A stretch of 64,000 nucleotides of DNA. Origin: Balaenoptera acutorostrata (lineage: Eukaryota > Chordata > Mammalia > Artiodactyla > Balaenopteridae). The first letter of the stretch is position 1. Every line of letters starts with the position of its first letter. Made by a program: the position numbers and the translations under genes. The DNA is taken from positions 23,829,268 through 23,893,267 of the forward strand of contig NC_080074.1 of the NCBI RefSeq assembly GCF_949987535.1, read 5' to 3'. Positions 35,421 through 46,125 of this stretch are shown one piece after another. The notes beneath the pieces are model-generated. The model made no database searches. It saw only the letters and a program-made list of their open reading frames with translations, and was not told where the DNA came from.

Positions 35421-36840
35421 AATTCATTAGCATTTTTATTTAAATCCCACCCCCCCACTTAGACTTGCTTTTAAGGTATATATTTTTAGAGGTTTCAACA
35501 GGATATTTTCTGTTTTTATGGGCAAAAGCATAATTGCATCTAACTAGTCGTTTTTCTGTTTGAGTCTCTTAACCATGCCTAGGAGGAGCTTGGTAATTCC
35601 CATCGTTAGGTCACAGCCCAGGACTAGAGTAGATACGGCACCTTACGTGTGAAAGAGAGTTTTAAAGAATCACTGGAGCTGAAAGGAAAGGATCAAAGCT
35701 TGCTCAATTTTTTACGTGCTTTTCTCAATATTTAGTTGGTGGAATTTTAATTTTCATGGGACCAATTTGTTCCTGAATACGATCTCCTGGTTTGCCTTTG
35801 GATATACGTACCTTGATTTTGGTTGAGGGGATTGAGCTTCGGAAATTTTCAAAGTAGATAGCAAGCACACACGAGTAAGGCAGTGTTTAATAACAGCGCC
35901 GTAGCATCTGCATCCTAATGTTCTTCAAGGATCTCATTAATTATCTGTATGTTATTGACAGAATCTTGGCCATTTCTATGAATTGTTTCATAACAGCTGG
36001 ACAGAACCTTCTAGTCCAGGGGACTGTAAAGGGGCACATTATTACTTGACGCTAGAGAATATGCCCTGCTCTTATCCCATTGGCCTCCCTGTTCTCCTCT
36101 TGGGCCACCCTTCCCAGGACAAAGTTCTAGGATCTGTCTCCGTGCTGGGGACAAGAGGTGACCATTCCCATATTTGTCCCTACTTCCCATCAGCTGCCTA
36201 TACACAGTGATCTCTGTGCTTTAGGATCTTGGCAGGAAATATAGAGGACTATAGCTGTGGAGCCCACCTGCAGAGGGCAGACAAACCTTTTCCAAGGGCC
36301 TGGGGAGAAGATGGACTCTGCTTCTCTCTGGGAAAGCAGGTGGAGATGTTGTAGAGGAAGAGGGAATAGGGGAACAGCATGTCCCACTGACTGGAGCCGC
36401 CTGTGTCCAATCTCCGCATGGGAGATTGCCCGGTGGGCGTACTTTGCAGAGATGATCTGGACCCAGTCCTCAGGCACCTGCTGATTCAGGGCGACTCATC
36501 ATTAGTTAATATTTCAGTGCCCATTGGGTGCTGCTTTCCTGTGCTCACTGTAGCTCCAGAAATGCTTGCTTGGGGATATGCTGCTAGAACCCAGGGCTCC
36601 AGGAGAGAATAAGAAACAAGCATGCATTCGCATTGCCCAAAACCATTTCTTTGCAGCTGCAGTACAGAAACAGGTATCTACACATTTGAGCCATGTGGGA
36701 GGGGAAAGAATTCCACCCAGAATGAAACTTTTTTTGCCAAATTTCTTGCTAGTCTTTCCTATACAGGGGGTAGGAAACATTCCCAGAAAGAGAATACCAA
36801 AGGAAGTAACAACAAACTAAAAAAAGGCAATTCATGAGGG
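35421..36840. other. No recognisable feature
   Basis: Apparently unique. Several overlapping open frames of 60-95 codons at 36000-36820 lie on both strands with no recognisable protein. Confidence 0.4.
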
Positions 36841-38690
36841 AGCAAGATCTTCAACAAATGAAAAAGTGTAAATGGTAATATTCCAGCAAATTAGCTCCTA
36901 GAGAAGCCCTTAGACAGAACTGTAAGCCGTTATAATTAAGGATTTGGAAAATATCAGTATTTAATTAGAGCCTCTTTTCTTGGTGAAATGCTGTTGTTTT
37001 GCTGTAACTTCAGGTGTAAACAACTAAACATACCCATTTCAAAAATGTGTTTTGTTGCAAGCCTAGAATCAGTGCTAATGTTAATTTGCTTATCACGGCT
37101 TCCTCGCCTGGTTTTTTTGTTTCTGATCAGAGCTGAATTTTAAGAGCAGTTTTATCGTTAGTTCCCAAATACAGCAATCTCTAGTTCCCAGGCTGTTATA
37201 AATACTTCTTCACAAACACTCAGGAACATCCTAATCATTCAGTCCAACATCATAAACCTATCAACTTCCCCATTATCTAATAAACACAGTTTCTCTAATA
37301 TCTAATGCATATTTGTGGCAGTTGTTTTAGACAAGGAGTTTTCAAATCCATTTCCAACGTAATCAAATATCGACAATAGCAAAATGTTTCAGTTTTATCA
37401 CTTAACAGCAAACATTTTAGAAATTGGTTCTTGCCACCTGAAACGCTGATTTAAAAAAAGAATACAACATTCACACAGGGAACGCCTAGCGCCTAACTCA
37501 GGATCAGTCTTAAGCCCCACTTTTCGCACCTGTAATTCCGGACAACAGATAAACCTTTATTCCTTTGCCTATACGGGGACGCGTGTAACTCAAACTGTTT
37601 TCCTGCCGTGATGGAGAAGATGAGGCATTATCAAGACTAACACTACAATTTAACGCTTCAGAGGAGCAGTGTATATCATTACTCCCTCTATAGCCAAGCA
37701 CACTAATTAATATTTATTGCACCTGTCAAGCCAGAAGCCACGGCCAATCCATTCCTGTGGCAGTTCAATGGGAGACTGGACACCGTATTTCTCCTTGGCA
37801 GACATGTTTGGGTCATCAGCAAAGACAGAAGCCCCTTTCCCCAGTGAGACATCGTAAACTCTCTTTCTCTTGCAAAATTAAACCATTAATTCTATTCATG
37901 TTAATTTTTATTCTTGTTGGGGATCACTGTAAAAAGTAAGAGAGGGAAGGGTGGAGGAAGGATGAGAAACAGCTACATGTTCAGGATCAGCTGTCTAACA
38001 TATTTATTAGAACAAGGGCTTTTGGAACCCACGACCTTTGCTTTTTATCAGACATCCCTTAAAGGTTACAGACATGTAGGGGGAATGATGGTTATAAATC
38101 CTCATGAAGTTTAATCAAAAGTGGCAGACCACCCAGCAGTAAACACGTTATTAAAACTCTTTGGATTAAAACTTTGTTCAGCATTGTCAACAGAACTCCA
38201 TCATCAACAGGTAGCTGGCAGCAGAATTAATTAAGCGAGGGTGAAATAATAAATGGATTCTGATATCGCACCTACAGCAAGGAATTTGGCATTCAGAGCG
38301 GAGAAGTTTATATCGAGGCTGTGAATCATTCTGCAGTGCATCTGAGCAAACCCAGCATGGCTGTGGAACGGAGTTTACTCAAAAATTTAATTAGGAGAAC
38401 ATGTAAATGGTACTGGAGAAAAGTAGGGCACCAAATGCTGCTTTATTTTATTTTACTTTTTTGCTAATTCTATCAGGAACACCTGTGTCATTAGAAACTG
38501 CACGACCCAAACTGCCAAGCTTTTGACTAATAAGAGGAATACACATGAACTTTTCATTGAAGATGATTTAGGCAATTATATTTTGCCTTTAAAAATAATT
38601 GTTCTTCCCTCGAGGATGATGATATTAATGATGATAATAATCAAGCAGCAATAGCAATAATAATAAAAGAGCCAGAATCTTCTGAACTAG
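36841..38690. other. Repeat-free AT-rich block, possible conserved non-coding
   Basis: Nearly 1.9 kb without a transposon signature. It contains many TAAT/ATTA cores, for example 'gaattaattaagcg' near 38225 and 'aaaaatttaattagg' near 38380. This composition is typical of conserved non-coding elements, but that is an inference from texture only. Confidence 0.3.
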
Positions 38691-38694
38691 TATG

Positions 38695-38840
38695 ATGCCC
38701 CAGGCACTAAGTGCCTATGTTACATATGTCATCTCATTTAATTCTTGCAACCCTTTGAGGTAGGAATTATCAGTTCCATTAAACAGATGAGTAATTGAGG
38801 TATAGAGGGGTATTGTAACCAATGTCACCCATGCACCATC
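38695..38840 (-). repeat. MIR SINE, antisense
   Basis: 'tgtcatctcatttaattcttgcaaccctttgaggtaggaattatcag', 'aaacagatgagtaattgaggtatagag'. Confidence 0.88.
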
Positions 38841-39470
38841 TGTTACACTCCAAAGCCGTTCTCCTGACTGCTCCCTTTTCTCTAGGATATAGGTTTCTTT
38901 GGAGGGCAATGGGGGTAACTGTGGGTGGGAATTCATTTATATGACATAGAAGCCCCTCTACAACCGCCCTGCTGCTTGTCCCCTGGCTCCTGTGTAGGTC
39001 ATTGTTTCACCTTGGCAGTGTTCTTCATGTCCTGATCTCTGATTTCTAACTCCTTTCTATTTTGTCTGTCCCCTTTGTCTCTCCAGGACCCTTGATGGCT
39101 CCCTGGTGGTCTTCTCTATTACTCATTCGTGGTGAGATCCACACCTCTCAGTTCCTAATGCAATTCCGTTGGAGCCTTCCATTCTCTTATTCCATTTCTC
39201 TCTCCCTTAGGGCCTGTCACATCCATTCAGATGCTGTCTGCAATATTGTTAATTATCCTTTCACAGTGCATTATTGCAGCACCAATAACGTTTAACCATA
39301 AACACCTTTTGGTGTGTCTGGGGGCTTACTGCTGCTATAGACTTTGAAAGTCAGTTTAGTGATTTTTTTTTAAATTTTGGGGGTTGGGCAGGGGAAGGTC
39401 AGTGATGACTTATTTGTGATAGTGCCCTAGTTTGAAGAGAGGTTCTTAAATTTGGGTCCACTGCTGAGAA
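38841..39470. other. No recognisable feature
   Basis: Unique-looking; weak L2 resemblance at 39040-39200 is not called. Confidence 0.4.
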
Positions 39471-39474
39471 GACT

Positions 39475-39640
39475 GTGCAGAGTAGCAGTTAAGATGACTG
39501 GGCTTTAGAATTAGACTGAATTTTCCACTCATTGAGCTGGCCAGTCACCTAATGCCCCAGCCTCAGTTTCGTCATTGTAAAATGGAGATATTTATTCCCC
39601 CTTCTCAGTGTCTACTGACACCGGGTTGTGGTGAAGGAAA
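39475..39640 (+). repeat. MIR SINE
   Basis: 'gagtagcagttaagatgactgggctttagaattagactgaatt', 'ccccagcctcagtttcgtcattgtaaaatggagat'. Confidence 0.85.
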
Positions 39641-39659
39641 GTACAGCGTATATTGCAGG

Positions 39660-40345
39660 GTGCCAAGCAAGGAGAACAGACAGGTCATGCTCAAAAGACC
39701 TGAAATTCCTGATGGCTTTCAGGGACGGGGTTTTAAAGGCAGTGTGAGGGAGGGGGGCTGCAGGGTGTGTGATCAGCTCGTGCACAATCCTCGGATTCGT
39801 TGGCATCAAGGTGAAGTTTCAAGCATCGTCAACCTTCTGGTTTCAACTGGCCTAGGGTCTGTGTGCTTGCAGTCAGCAGTTTCCATCTGGTGGGGGTCTG
39901 TTTCCTGTAACAACAACTTAGGAACGTGCGTCAGGCCTTTGTATCTTCCCGGGAACTGGGAGCTTGGTGATTCTGCCATGCGGTGGATTTATAGTCTAAA
40001 TTGTTTCCAGTTTCCAGATCTAACACCTATTCTTTGTTTCTCCATCTTCACATTTCCTAATCATTAACTCTTTTTAAAAATATATATCAAAAACATTTAT
40101 TTTGCAGTGTTTACAACAAGAGAAAAACAGTTGTACTAATCATTAACTCTTGAGTCAGCCATTTGAGGCCCAAGGGAGGCCTGGAAGACTAAAGCCAAAA
40201 CCTTTTACTTCAAAAGACAGGGAAACAGGGGCATATGTATGGTTTCGATCCCCCCTTTTCTTTGATACCCCTCAATCTTGAGAGGAACAGGTTCAGGAAA
40301 AGAAATGGAGTAAAGTTTTGGATCATAAACTCAGCAGAAGAACTC
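39660..40345 (+). repeat. Possible ancient ERV-type repeat block
   Basis: The text around 'tcaaggtgaagtttcaagcatcgtcaaccttctg', 'cctgtaacaacaacttaggaacgtg' and 'cagccatttgaggcccaagggaggcctgg' feels like an old interspersed repeat. I cannot name it. It is interrupted by a 63-bp insertion at 40073-40135. Confidence 0.35.
40073..40135 (-). mobile_element. 63-bp retro-insertion of unknown source
   Basis: A perfect 16-bp duplication CTAATCATTAACTCTT at 40057-40072 and 40136-40151 brackets 63 bp. On the minus strand the insert contains an AATAAA and ends in an A-rich stretch. The inferred nick, TCTT/GA, fits L1 endonuclease. Probably the extreme 3' end of an L1-copied transcript. Confidence 0.75.
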
Positions 40346-40364
40346 AGTTTTAGGGGGACTCAGT

Positions 40365-40475
40365 TTCATCCCTAGACCTACCCAGTAGGAAATTCTGGGG
40401 GTGGGTCCCAGTCATTGCATTTTAACAGGCCCTCATGTGATTGTGATGCTCTAATGTTTGGGGACCGCTGGTCTG
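40365..40475 (+). mobile_element. MER5A-like hAT fragment
   Basis: 'gacctacccagtaggaaattctgggggtgggtcccag', 'tgcattttaacaggccctcatgtgattgtgatgct', 'gtttggggaccgctgg': the right two-thirds of MER5A. Confidence 0.8.
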
Positions 40476-41420
40476 CGTACCAGTGTTTCTTGTTGACCAG
40501 AGTTACATTTTGTTGGCTGCACATCTGCTTTTGCCTTCCCCTCCCTGTCTTCTGGATAATGATTATGGCAGCTTGTCCACCATCTTTCTCCTTTTCACGC
40601 TTGGTGTCTAGGGTAGAGAATTCAGCTGGTTTCCCTATCCAAAGTAAAATTTCAAGTGGGAAACTTTGCTCCATTACTGGCTCACCTAATAAATGTCTCC
40701 TGCTTCCCCACGCTGTTCTAGTGAAAATTGTAGCATCCTCTGGGTAGGAGCTAATTCTATGCTCTGTGGATTGTCTGTCTCACTTTTTACTCCTAATGAT
40801 GACTCCTAATAATAATAATTACTGAAAGCTTTTCTTTGACTTGATTACTGCTTCATGCTGGAGAAACAAAATCCCTTCCATTTTTCTTTCCTTTTCTGAG
40901 TCCTGACAAATGACTATTACCACATTAAATCATTCACCTGTGTAAGCAAAGCTTTTTATTTATCTCTGATGTTTGTTCTTTAATATCTTTAGAAAAACAT
41001 AAAAATTGTATTAAATTCTAAACAGGGACATTCACTTTAAACAAGAGTCAGTGGCTTTTTCCTTTTACTTGTTTTGCCATATTTAATTCAACCCTGGAAG
41101 ACCAGCGCACACATCCTTTCCTCCTCATCTCCGTTTCACTGTTGAGTGAAGTGTTTTGAATTAATTTTGTTAAATTATTAATAGCTCATGACTGGAAAAC
41201 ATTCCAGCATTGGAGTTTATGTTGCACCATGTGCTGTGCACTAATATGGCAAATTCTGTGCACACGGATGAATATGCGGCTACCGGTTAGGTGAAATGTT
41301 GGCTCCTGCCTAACCCGTAATGAATTCTCGTGAAGACAAAATTTAATAATGAAGTAAATATTTTATTTTCATTAAATCAGGACAGTTTCCTGGAAGTCAA
41401 ATGATTAGAGTTAGAGCATG
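40476..41420. other. Repeat-free block, possible conserved non-coding
   Basis: No transposon signature. 41140-41400 is rich in homeodomain-like TAAT cores. Conservation is not testable here. Confidence 0.3.
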
Positions 41421-41424
41421 CGTT

Positions 41425-42055
41425 GGGTCATTCATTTATTCAACAGAAATGTGCTAGGCACTCTATTAGGCAATGGGAATACAATGGGGGTACAAGGAGG
41501 TACCGACTTTGCCCCTGTGGAGCTTACAGTCTGGTGGGGAAGACAGGCGCTAATCAAAGAATCACCAGAATAAATGTAAAATGACAACCCTGACTAAAAA
41601 ACAAAAAAAGGAGAACAGTATGTAAGTGTGAGCATATGACAGGGAGATTGACCTAGTCTTCCCTGGGAAGTGGTTGCCCTGAGGTGAGGCAGGAATGTGA
41701 TTTATTTCTGGTAAGGGAGTGGGATGGTCATGGGAAAGGGCACTTCAGGCAAAAGAAATGACATGTGCAAATGTCTTGTGGCAGGAGGGAGTGTGGCATT
41801 TAAGGGGGGTTGAGAAAAGATGGCTAGGGGTCAGGGAAGAATGGGGAACCATTGAAGAGTTTAAAGCAGAGGAGGCTGTAAGTAGACTTAAGTTTGGGTG
41901 AGATCACTCTGGTTGCAGCGTGGAGCATGGATTGTCAGGATGCATGCTGGCAGGCCAGCCAGCAAGCTATTTCAGGAGACATAGCATAGAAGGGCTGGAT
42001 TGGGGTGGAAGTGGCAGGGACAGAGAGAGTGAATGAATGTAAAGATAATTACGAG
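41425..42055 (-). repeat. L2 LINE, antisense (left of SINE)
   Basis: Starts with the reversed L2 terminus 'ttcatttattcaacag...gtgctaggcactctattagg', then 'gtggagcttacagtctggtggggaagacagg', 'aaatgacatgtgcaaatgtcttgtgg' and 'agatcactctggttgcagcgtggagcatgg'. Confidence 0.9.
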
Positions 42056-42396
42056 ACGGGGCTTCCCTGGTGGTACGGTGGTTAGGAATCCGCCTGCCAA
42101 TGCAGGGGACATGGGTTCGAGCCCTGGTCCAGGAAGATCCCACATGCCTCGGAGCAGCTAAGCCTGTGCGCCATAACTACTGAGCCTGTGCTCTAGAGCC
42201 CGTGAGCCACAACGACTGAAGCCCACACGCCTAGAGCCTGTGCTCCGCAACAAGAGAAGCCACTGCAATGAGAAGCCAGCACACCACAACGAAGAGTAGC
42301 CCCCGCTTGCCGCAACTAGAAAACGTCCGCGAGCAGCAATGAAGACCCAGTGCAGCCAAAAATAAATAAATAAAATAAATCAATTTATATATAAAA
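42056..42396 (+). mobile_element. CHR-type SINE, longer variant
   Basis: tRNA-like head with 'ggcttccctggtggtacggtgg' and the B-box GGTTCGAGCCC, a tail of (AAATA)n. Target copies lie at about 42041-42055 and 42397-42411 (one mismatch). Compared with the SINE at 96-380 it has one extra internal block of about 35-38 bp: 42161-42195 and 42196-42233 are related tandem copies. CpGs are more decayed, so it is older. Confidence 0.93.
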
Positions 42397-42411
42397 AAAG
42401 ATAATTATGAG

Positions 42412-42990
42412 GCAAAAATGATAGGATGGTGATGGGCAGAGAGGTGTTTCTCAGATTCTGGTGCACATAGGGGTACTGTTCAGTGAGCTAAGAGACCCCT
42501 GGAAGAAAACCAGGTTCACCAGGGAAGCTTATGTCTCTTTTTGGACTGTTGAGTGTGGTGCATCAAAGAAGTAGCTGGATATTTGGGTCTGGAGCTCAGA
42601 GGAAAGTCTAAAATGGCATATGCACATTTGGACTTATCTGCATGTATGTGGTGACATAACCACAGGCATAGAAGAGAAGATGCGGGCCTGGATTCCAACT
42701 TTAAGGACCAAGAACATTTATGCTAAGTAGAGGAGAAGTAAAAAAGAAGGAATGGCTAGAGGGAGAGAAGGAAATCGGGAGAGTGAGGTATCACTGAAGC
42801 TGAGAAAAGAGGGTATTTCAAAGAGCAGGAGTGGCCAAAAGAGTCAAAGTATATCCAGAGAAAAGGCCAGCAGTGAGATCTACTGGATATGCAGAATTCC
42901 ATGGTTTGGTTATTTGACATTTGATCTTGGGAAAATAATAAGTGATAATGAACATAACAGTGGTTCCTAGAGGATAATGGTGACATGTGC
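42412..42990 (-). repeat. L2 LINE, antisense (right of SINE)
   Basis: Continues the antisense L2 after the SINE: 'aagtagctggatatttgggtctggagctcagaggaaagtct', then weaker similarity. The right end is uncertain. Confidence 0.65.
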
Positions 42991-43094
42991 TGTTGAAGTT
43001 ATCCTCCCTTCCCGACCCCATGCCCATAGGGCCCCGAGAGGGAGGATAGCAGAGAAGAGGTAGTGAAGTACATGTCAAAGAACACTTTGGAGGA

Positions 43095-43300
43095 AGACAT
43101 CAGGGTTTAAATTCTGACTCCACACTATGTGGCTTGAGTGGATTTCTTTACCTCACTAAGTTTAAGTTCCTTTATCTGTAAGGTGAACATAACTACTTTA
43201 TAGGTAGTTGTGAGTATTAAAGATAAATGTGTCAAAAGCTTAGCAAGGTACTTGGCCTACAGTAAAGGTTAATAGATAACTGTTCATTCAATAAATGAAT
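43095..43300 (+). repeat. MIR SINE
   Basis: 'agggtttaaattctgactccacactatgtggcttgag', 'ctttacctcactaagtttaagttcctttatctgtaag', 'ttgtgagtattaaagataaatgtg', 'tacttggcctacagtaaagg'. Confidence 0.88.
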
Positions 43301-43829
43301 GATGGACTTCAAACAAGGGAATAATGTAGAGATGTGCATTTTAGCAGGATGACTATATATATGGCTTCATCACTGGAAGGCTGATAAGTACAAAGGATGC
43401 TCATTTCTGTTACCTTCCGAGGGGGTGCCAGTACTGTGCCGTAGTGCTCCGCCCTCTGCCCCAAGTAGTTTAACTGTCCAGTGAATGTCTTTGATGAGGA
43501 TATAACAGCAATTTTATGAAACGTACAGATGATAAGATGATATGAACATGGAAGTGATAGTAAATAAAACCTGTGAAAATAAAGATTATAAACTATACAG
43601 AACAAATGGTCTGAATTGAATCAGACAAAAATTTAACAAACATATCTACTCTTGAGTTTAATAAACCCACTATACAAATTTAGGACAGTACACTTCATGT
43701 GGCTTTTTGTAAGACATTTAGGGTTTAAATGGGCAGTGAATTTGCTATAAGGCCATGGTGAGTGACAGCTGCCTAAAAAGCTGTGTGGACGCTACTGTAA
43801 TCAACGTAATTCAACTTCTTTTTCCTGGA
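43301..43829. other. No recognisable feature
   Basis: AT-rich unique-looking sequence. Confidence 0.45.
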
Positions 43830-43995
43830 CACCCATCTAAACTACATTTCCCAACCTCCCTAGTGATGGGTTTTTGCCAGTAGGACATGAGGAAAAGATG
43901 TGCTTCCCCTGTGGGCCAAGATAGTTAAGAGCACTAAGCCTTCTCCACAATTTCTCTTTTCCCTTTTCATCCAGTGGGGCCCTCTGAGGCCCTAG

Positions 43996-44618
43996 TGTTA
44001 CTGAGTCCAAGCTCATAATGCTCACCACAAGACAGGCCAAGAAATTGAGAGACAAAGTGTTGGGGCAAGGAATAGCGACTTTATTTGGAAAGCCAGCAGA
44101 CCGAGAAGATGGTGGACTAGTGTCCCAAAGAACCATCTCACCCGAGTTAGAATTCAGGCTTATTTTCTACTAAAAGGGGAGGGGGTGTTGCTGGTTTTTT
44201 CAGACTTCTTGGTGTAGGAATCCTTTGTTCTCGCAGCTGCCCACACGTCTGGTCACAGTGTTCCTGTAAACTTCCAACAAGAGAACAAGTGTTATTCTCT
44301 GTTTGTGCAACTTTTTATCTCTGTATACCTTGAAAGGTCAGAGCCTTGAGAATGGGCTTGAGAATAGGCTGTATATCTCAGACTCTAGGCAACATTCTTA
44401 TACAAAGGTGCAGAGCCAGCATGACTAAGCACAGACAACAGAGCACAAGGGTTAGAGCTAAAGGAATAGATCCATGTATATGTATGGCTGAGTTGATTTG
44501 CTGTGCACCTGAAACTATTACAACATTGTTAATCAGCTATACACCAATATAAAAAAAAAAGTTAAAAAAAAAAATGAATAGATCCAATACGGAGTCAGGT
44601 TTGTTCTTTTCTGTTACA
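43996..44618 (-). mobile_element. ERV1-like solo LTR with nested L1 tail
   Basis: On the minus strand it starts TGTAACAG at 44618 and ends CAGTAACA at 43996, so TG and CA termini are intact. A 4-bp duplication CTAG lies at 43992-43995 and 44619-44622, as expected for ERV1. AATAAAG (complement 44079-44085) is the likely poly(A) signal. Length is about 511 bp without the nested L1 (44475-44575) and its duplication. No internal viral genes remain. Confidence 0.9.
44475..44575 (+). mobile_element. 101-bp L1 3' end nested in the LTR
   Basis: 'gctgagttgatttgctgtgcacctgaaact...cagctatacaccaatat' is an L1 3' end, followed by two A runs. The 11-bp duplication GAATAGATCCA at 44464-44474 and 44576-44586 is perfect. 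It lies inside, so is younger than, the LTR. Confidence 0.92.
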
Positions 44619-45029
44619 CTAGGAGATGCCGAATTCTGGGTCCATGAAAGACTCTGTGGAGCAGAGCCCCTCCCCTGCCCTTGCCTTCTGACCTGTGACC
44701 TCATATCACCTGAAAAGTGAGCAAAAGAAAACCATTAAAGGGTTAAGCCATGGAGATTTTGGAATTGTTGCCACAATGACCGCCATTATTCCTGACTAAA
44801 AACAACAACAACCAAAAATAGAAACAAGATAAAACTGCTTCAGTCTTCAGTTATAATAATAGAAGTATGGCTTCTGGTCTAATGGGAAATGATATTCTGG
44901 AAGAAACTCATCCAGAAATGTACTAAATGACCAAGTTTTTGTAGTCTGTCTGCAGAGCTGTAAATCACATCTGTAGCATGATTTTTAGTTCTTGGCTTCA
45001 CATGAGAGGATGTGAATATATTGGGAGAG

Positions 45030-45080
45030 TTCTTGGCATACTGTAGGCACTCAATAAATATCTGTCAAATGAATAAATAC
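45030..45080 (+). repeat. MIR/L2 3' terminus
   Basis: 'ttcttggcatactgtaggcactcaataaatatctgtcaaatgaataaa'. Confidence 0.7.
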
Positions 45081-45155
45081 TGAAATGTATACAGTCTGTG
45101 ACATCACCACAAGGAAAGATGGTGACCTGACTTCATGTCCTATTAAGGGTGGTTA

Positions 45156-45756
45156 TGAGACAGGCTGGGACCTGGGACCTGGGACCCTTTGCTGCAGTGC
45201 TTGCCCCTGGACAAACATCTCCTCAAGCAACAGAATACAAAGAAACTATAAGAGACTAAAAATAACTGCGTGCTTGCACTGTTGGGGCAAATTATGAACA
45301 ACAAGATACAAAAAGACCAAACACAACTGCCACCTCTGAGGAGCTGGGAACAAAAACAGGTTACTGGGAGCAAAACAGGGTCTGTTACCGACCTAGGTTC
45401 TTGGCCTCCTTAATCAATACAAACTGATGAGGCCAGACCAGAAATTCAGGCAAGGTTTTACTGGGGCTCCTGCTGCAGCAGGAGGGAAGGCAAACAAGTA
45501 ACAGTCTCCTTTGCTCGCTCACTGCGGCGGGGTGGGCGGGGGGGGGGGGGGCGGAAATGAGTTGGTTCCTTATATGGGGCGAGGGTAGGGGTGGGTCCAG
45601 GGGTCAGGCTGGAGGGTTCGCTTAGGTGGTTTGCCCACCGCCTTGGTGGTGCTGTGTGCAGGGGGCATGTGCAGTACCCTGTTGCTCAAGGAGATGTTTG
45701 TCCAGGTGCAAGCACTGCAGCAAAGCAGCCCAGGTCCCAGTTCCCAACCTGTCTCA
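45156..45756. mobile_element. ERV1-like insertion with inverted U3 ends
   Basis: The left end begins TGAGACAGG at 45156 and the right end finishes as its complement, CCTGTCTCA, at 45756. The first 78 bp (45156-45233) and last 78 bp (45679-45756) are inverted copies, about 90% identical. Both flanks are GTTA (45152-45155 and 45757-45760), a 4-bp duplication. Thus both termini of the unit are the LTR start. The inner junction is at about 45382/45383. Confidence 0.8.
45383..45756 (-). mobile_element. Complete ERV1-like LTR within the inverted unit
   Basis: On the minus strand: TG start at 45756, TATA box (complement of 45569-45576, CATATAAGG), a C14 run (plus-strand G14 at 45538-45551), an AGTAAA-type poly(A) signal (complement of 45457-45462) and a GGTAACA end at 45383. 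Relative to the left partial copy it lacks an internal U3 segment, probably deleted between two AACAG repeats. Confidence 0.8.
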
Positions 45757-46125
45757 GTTAGAGGAGCTGGGATTGTTTAGCTGGGAGAAAAGGAGACAGG
45801 ATGGGTATCACAAACTATTAAAAGTACTATTTTGTAGAAGAAGAATTAGATCAGCTCTCTGGGAGCCCACCAGGTGGAACGGGAATTATTATGTTGAAGT
45901 TAGAGTAAGACATTTCTGTTCATTGTATGGCAGTGAAACATGGAAGGCCCTCATCTTTCAGACATGTTCAGAGGAGAAATGCCCCTTACAGTGTTGGAAA
46001 TGCTTCAGCAAAGAGTTAGTGACAATCAGTTGGGGGATTTTATGGAAGAAATTCAAGCATTGGATGGAATGCTGGATAAGATGCCCCTTAAGACCCCTTA
46101 CAACCCTAAGATTCTATGCTTACGT
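45757..46125 (+). repeat. CR1/L3-type LINE 3' relic
   Basis: Opens 'gaggagctgggattgtttagctgggagaaaaggag' and closes 'ccttacaaccctaagattctatg', the typical start and end of the CR1/L3 3' region. The middle is strongly diverged. Open frames here (for example to 46138) are not genes. Confidence 0.6.

Larger units (their letters stand above)
43830..44760 (+). repeat. Ancient LTR-like repeat split by an ERV1 LTR
   Basis: 'aaactacatttcccaacctccctag' and following text resemble an old LTR-like repeat of the type seen at 15575. It continues after the younger LTR at 44619. Low confidence in family and edges. Confidence 0.4.

Noticed and set aside
39552..40067. 171-codon open frame on the plus strand.
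   Set aside because: It begins in a MIR, runs through an old repeat block and matches no protein; chance opening.
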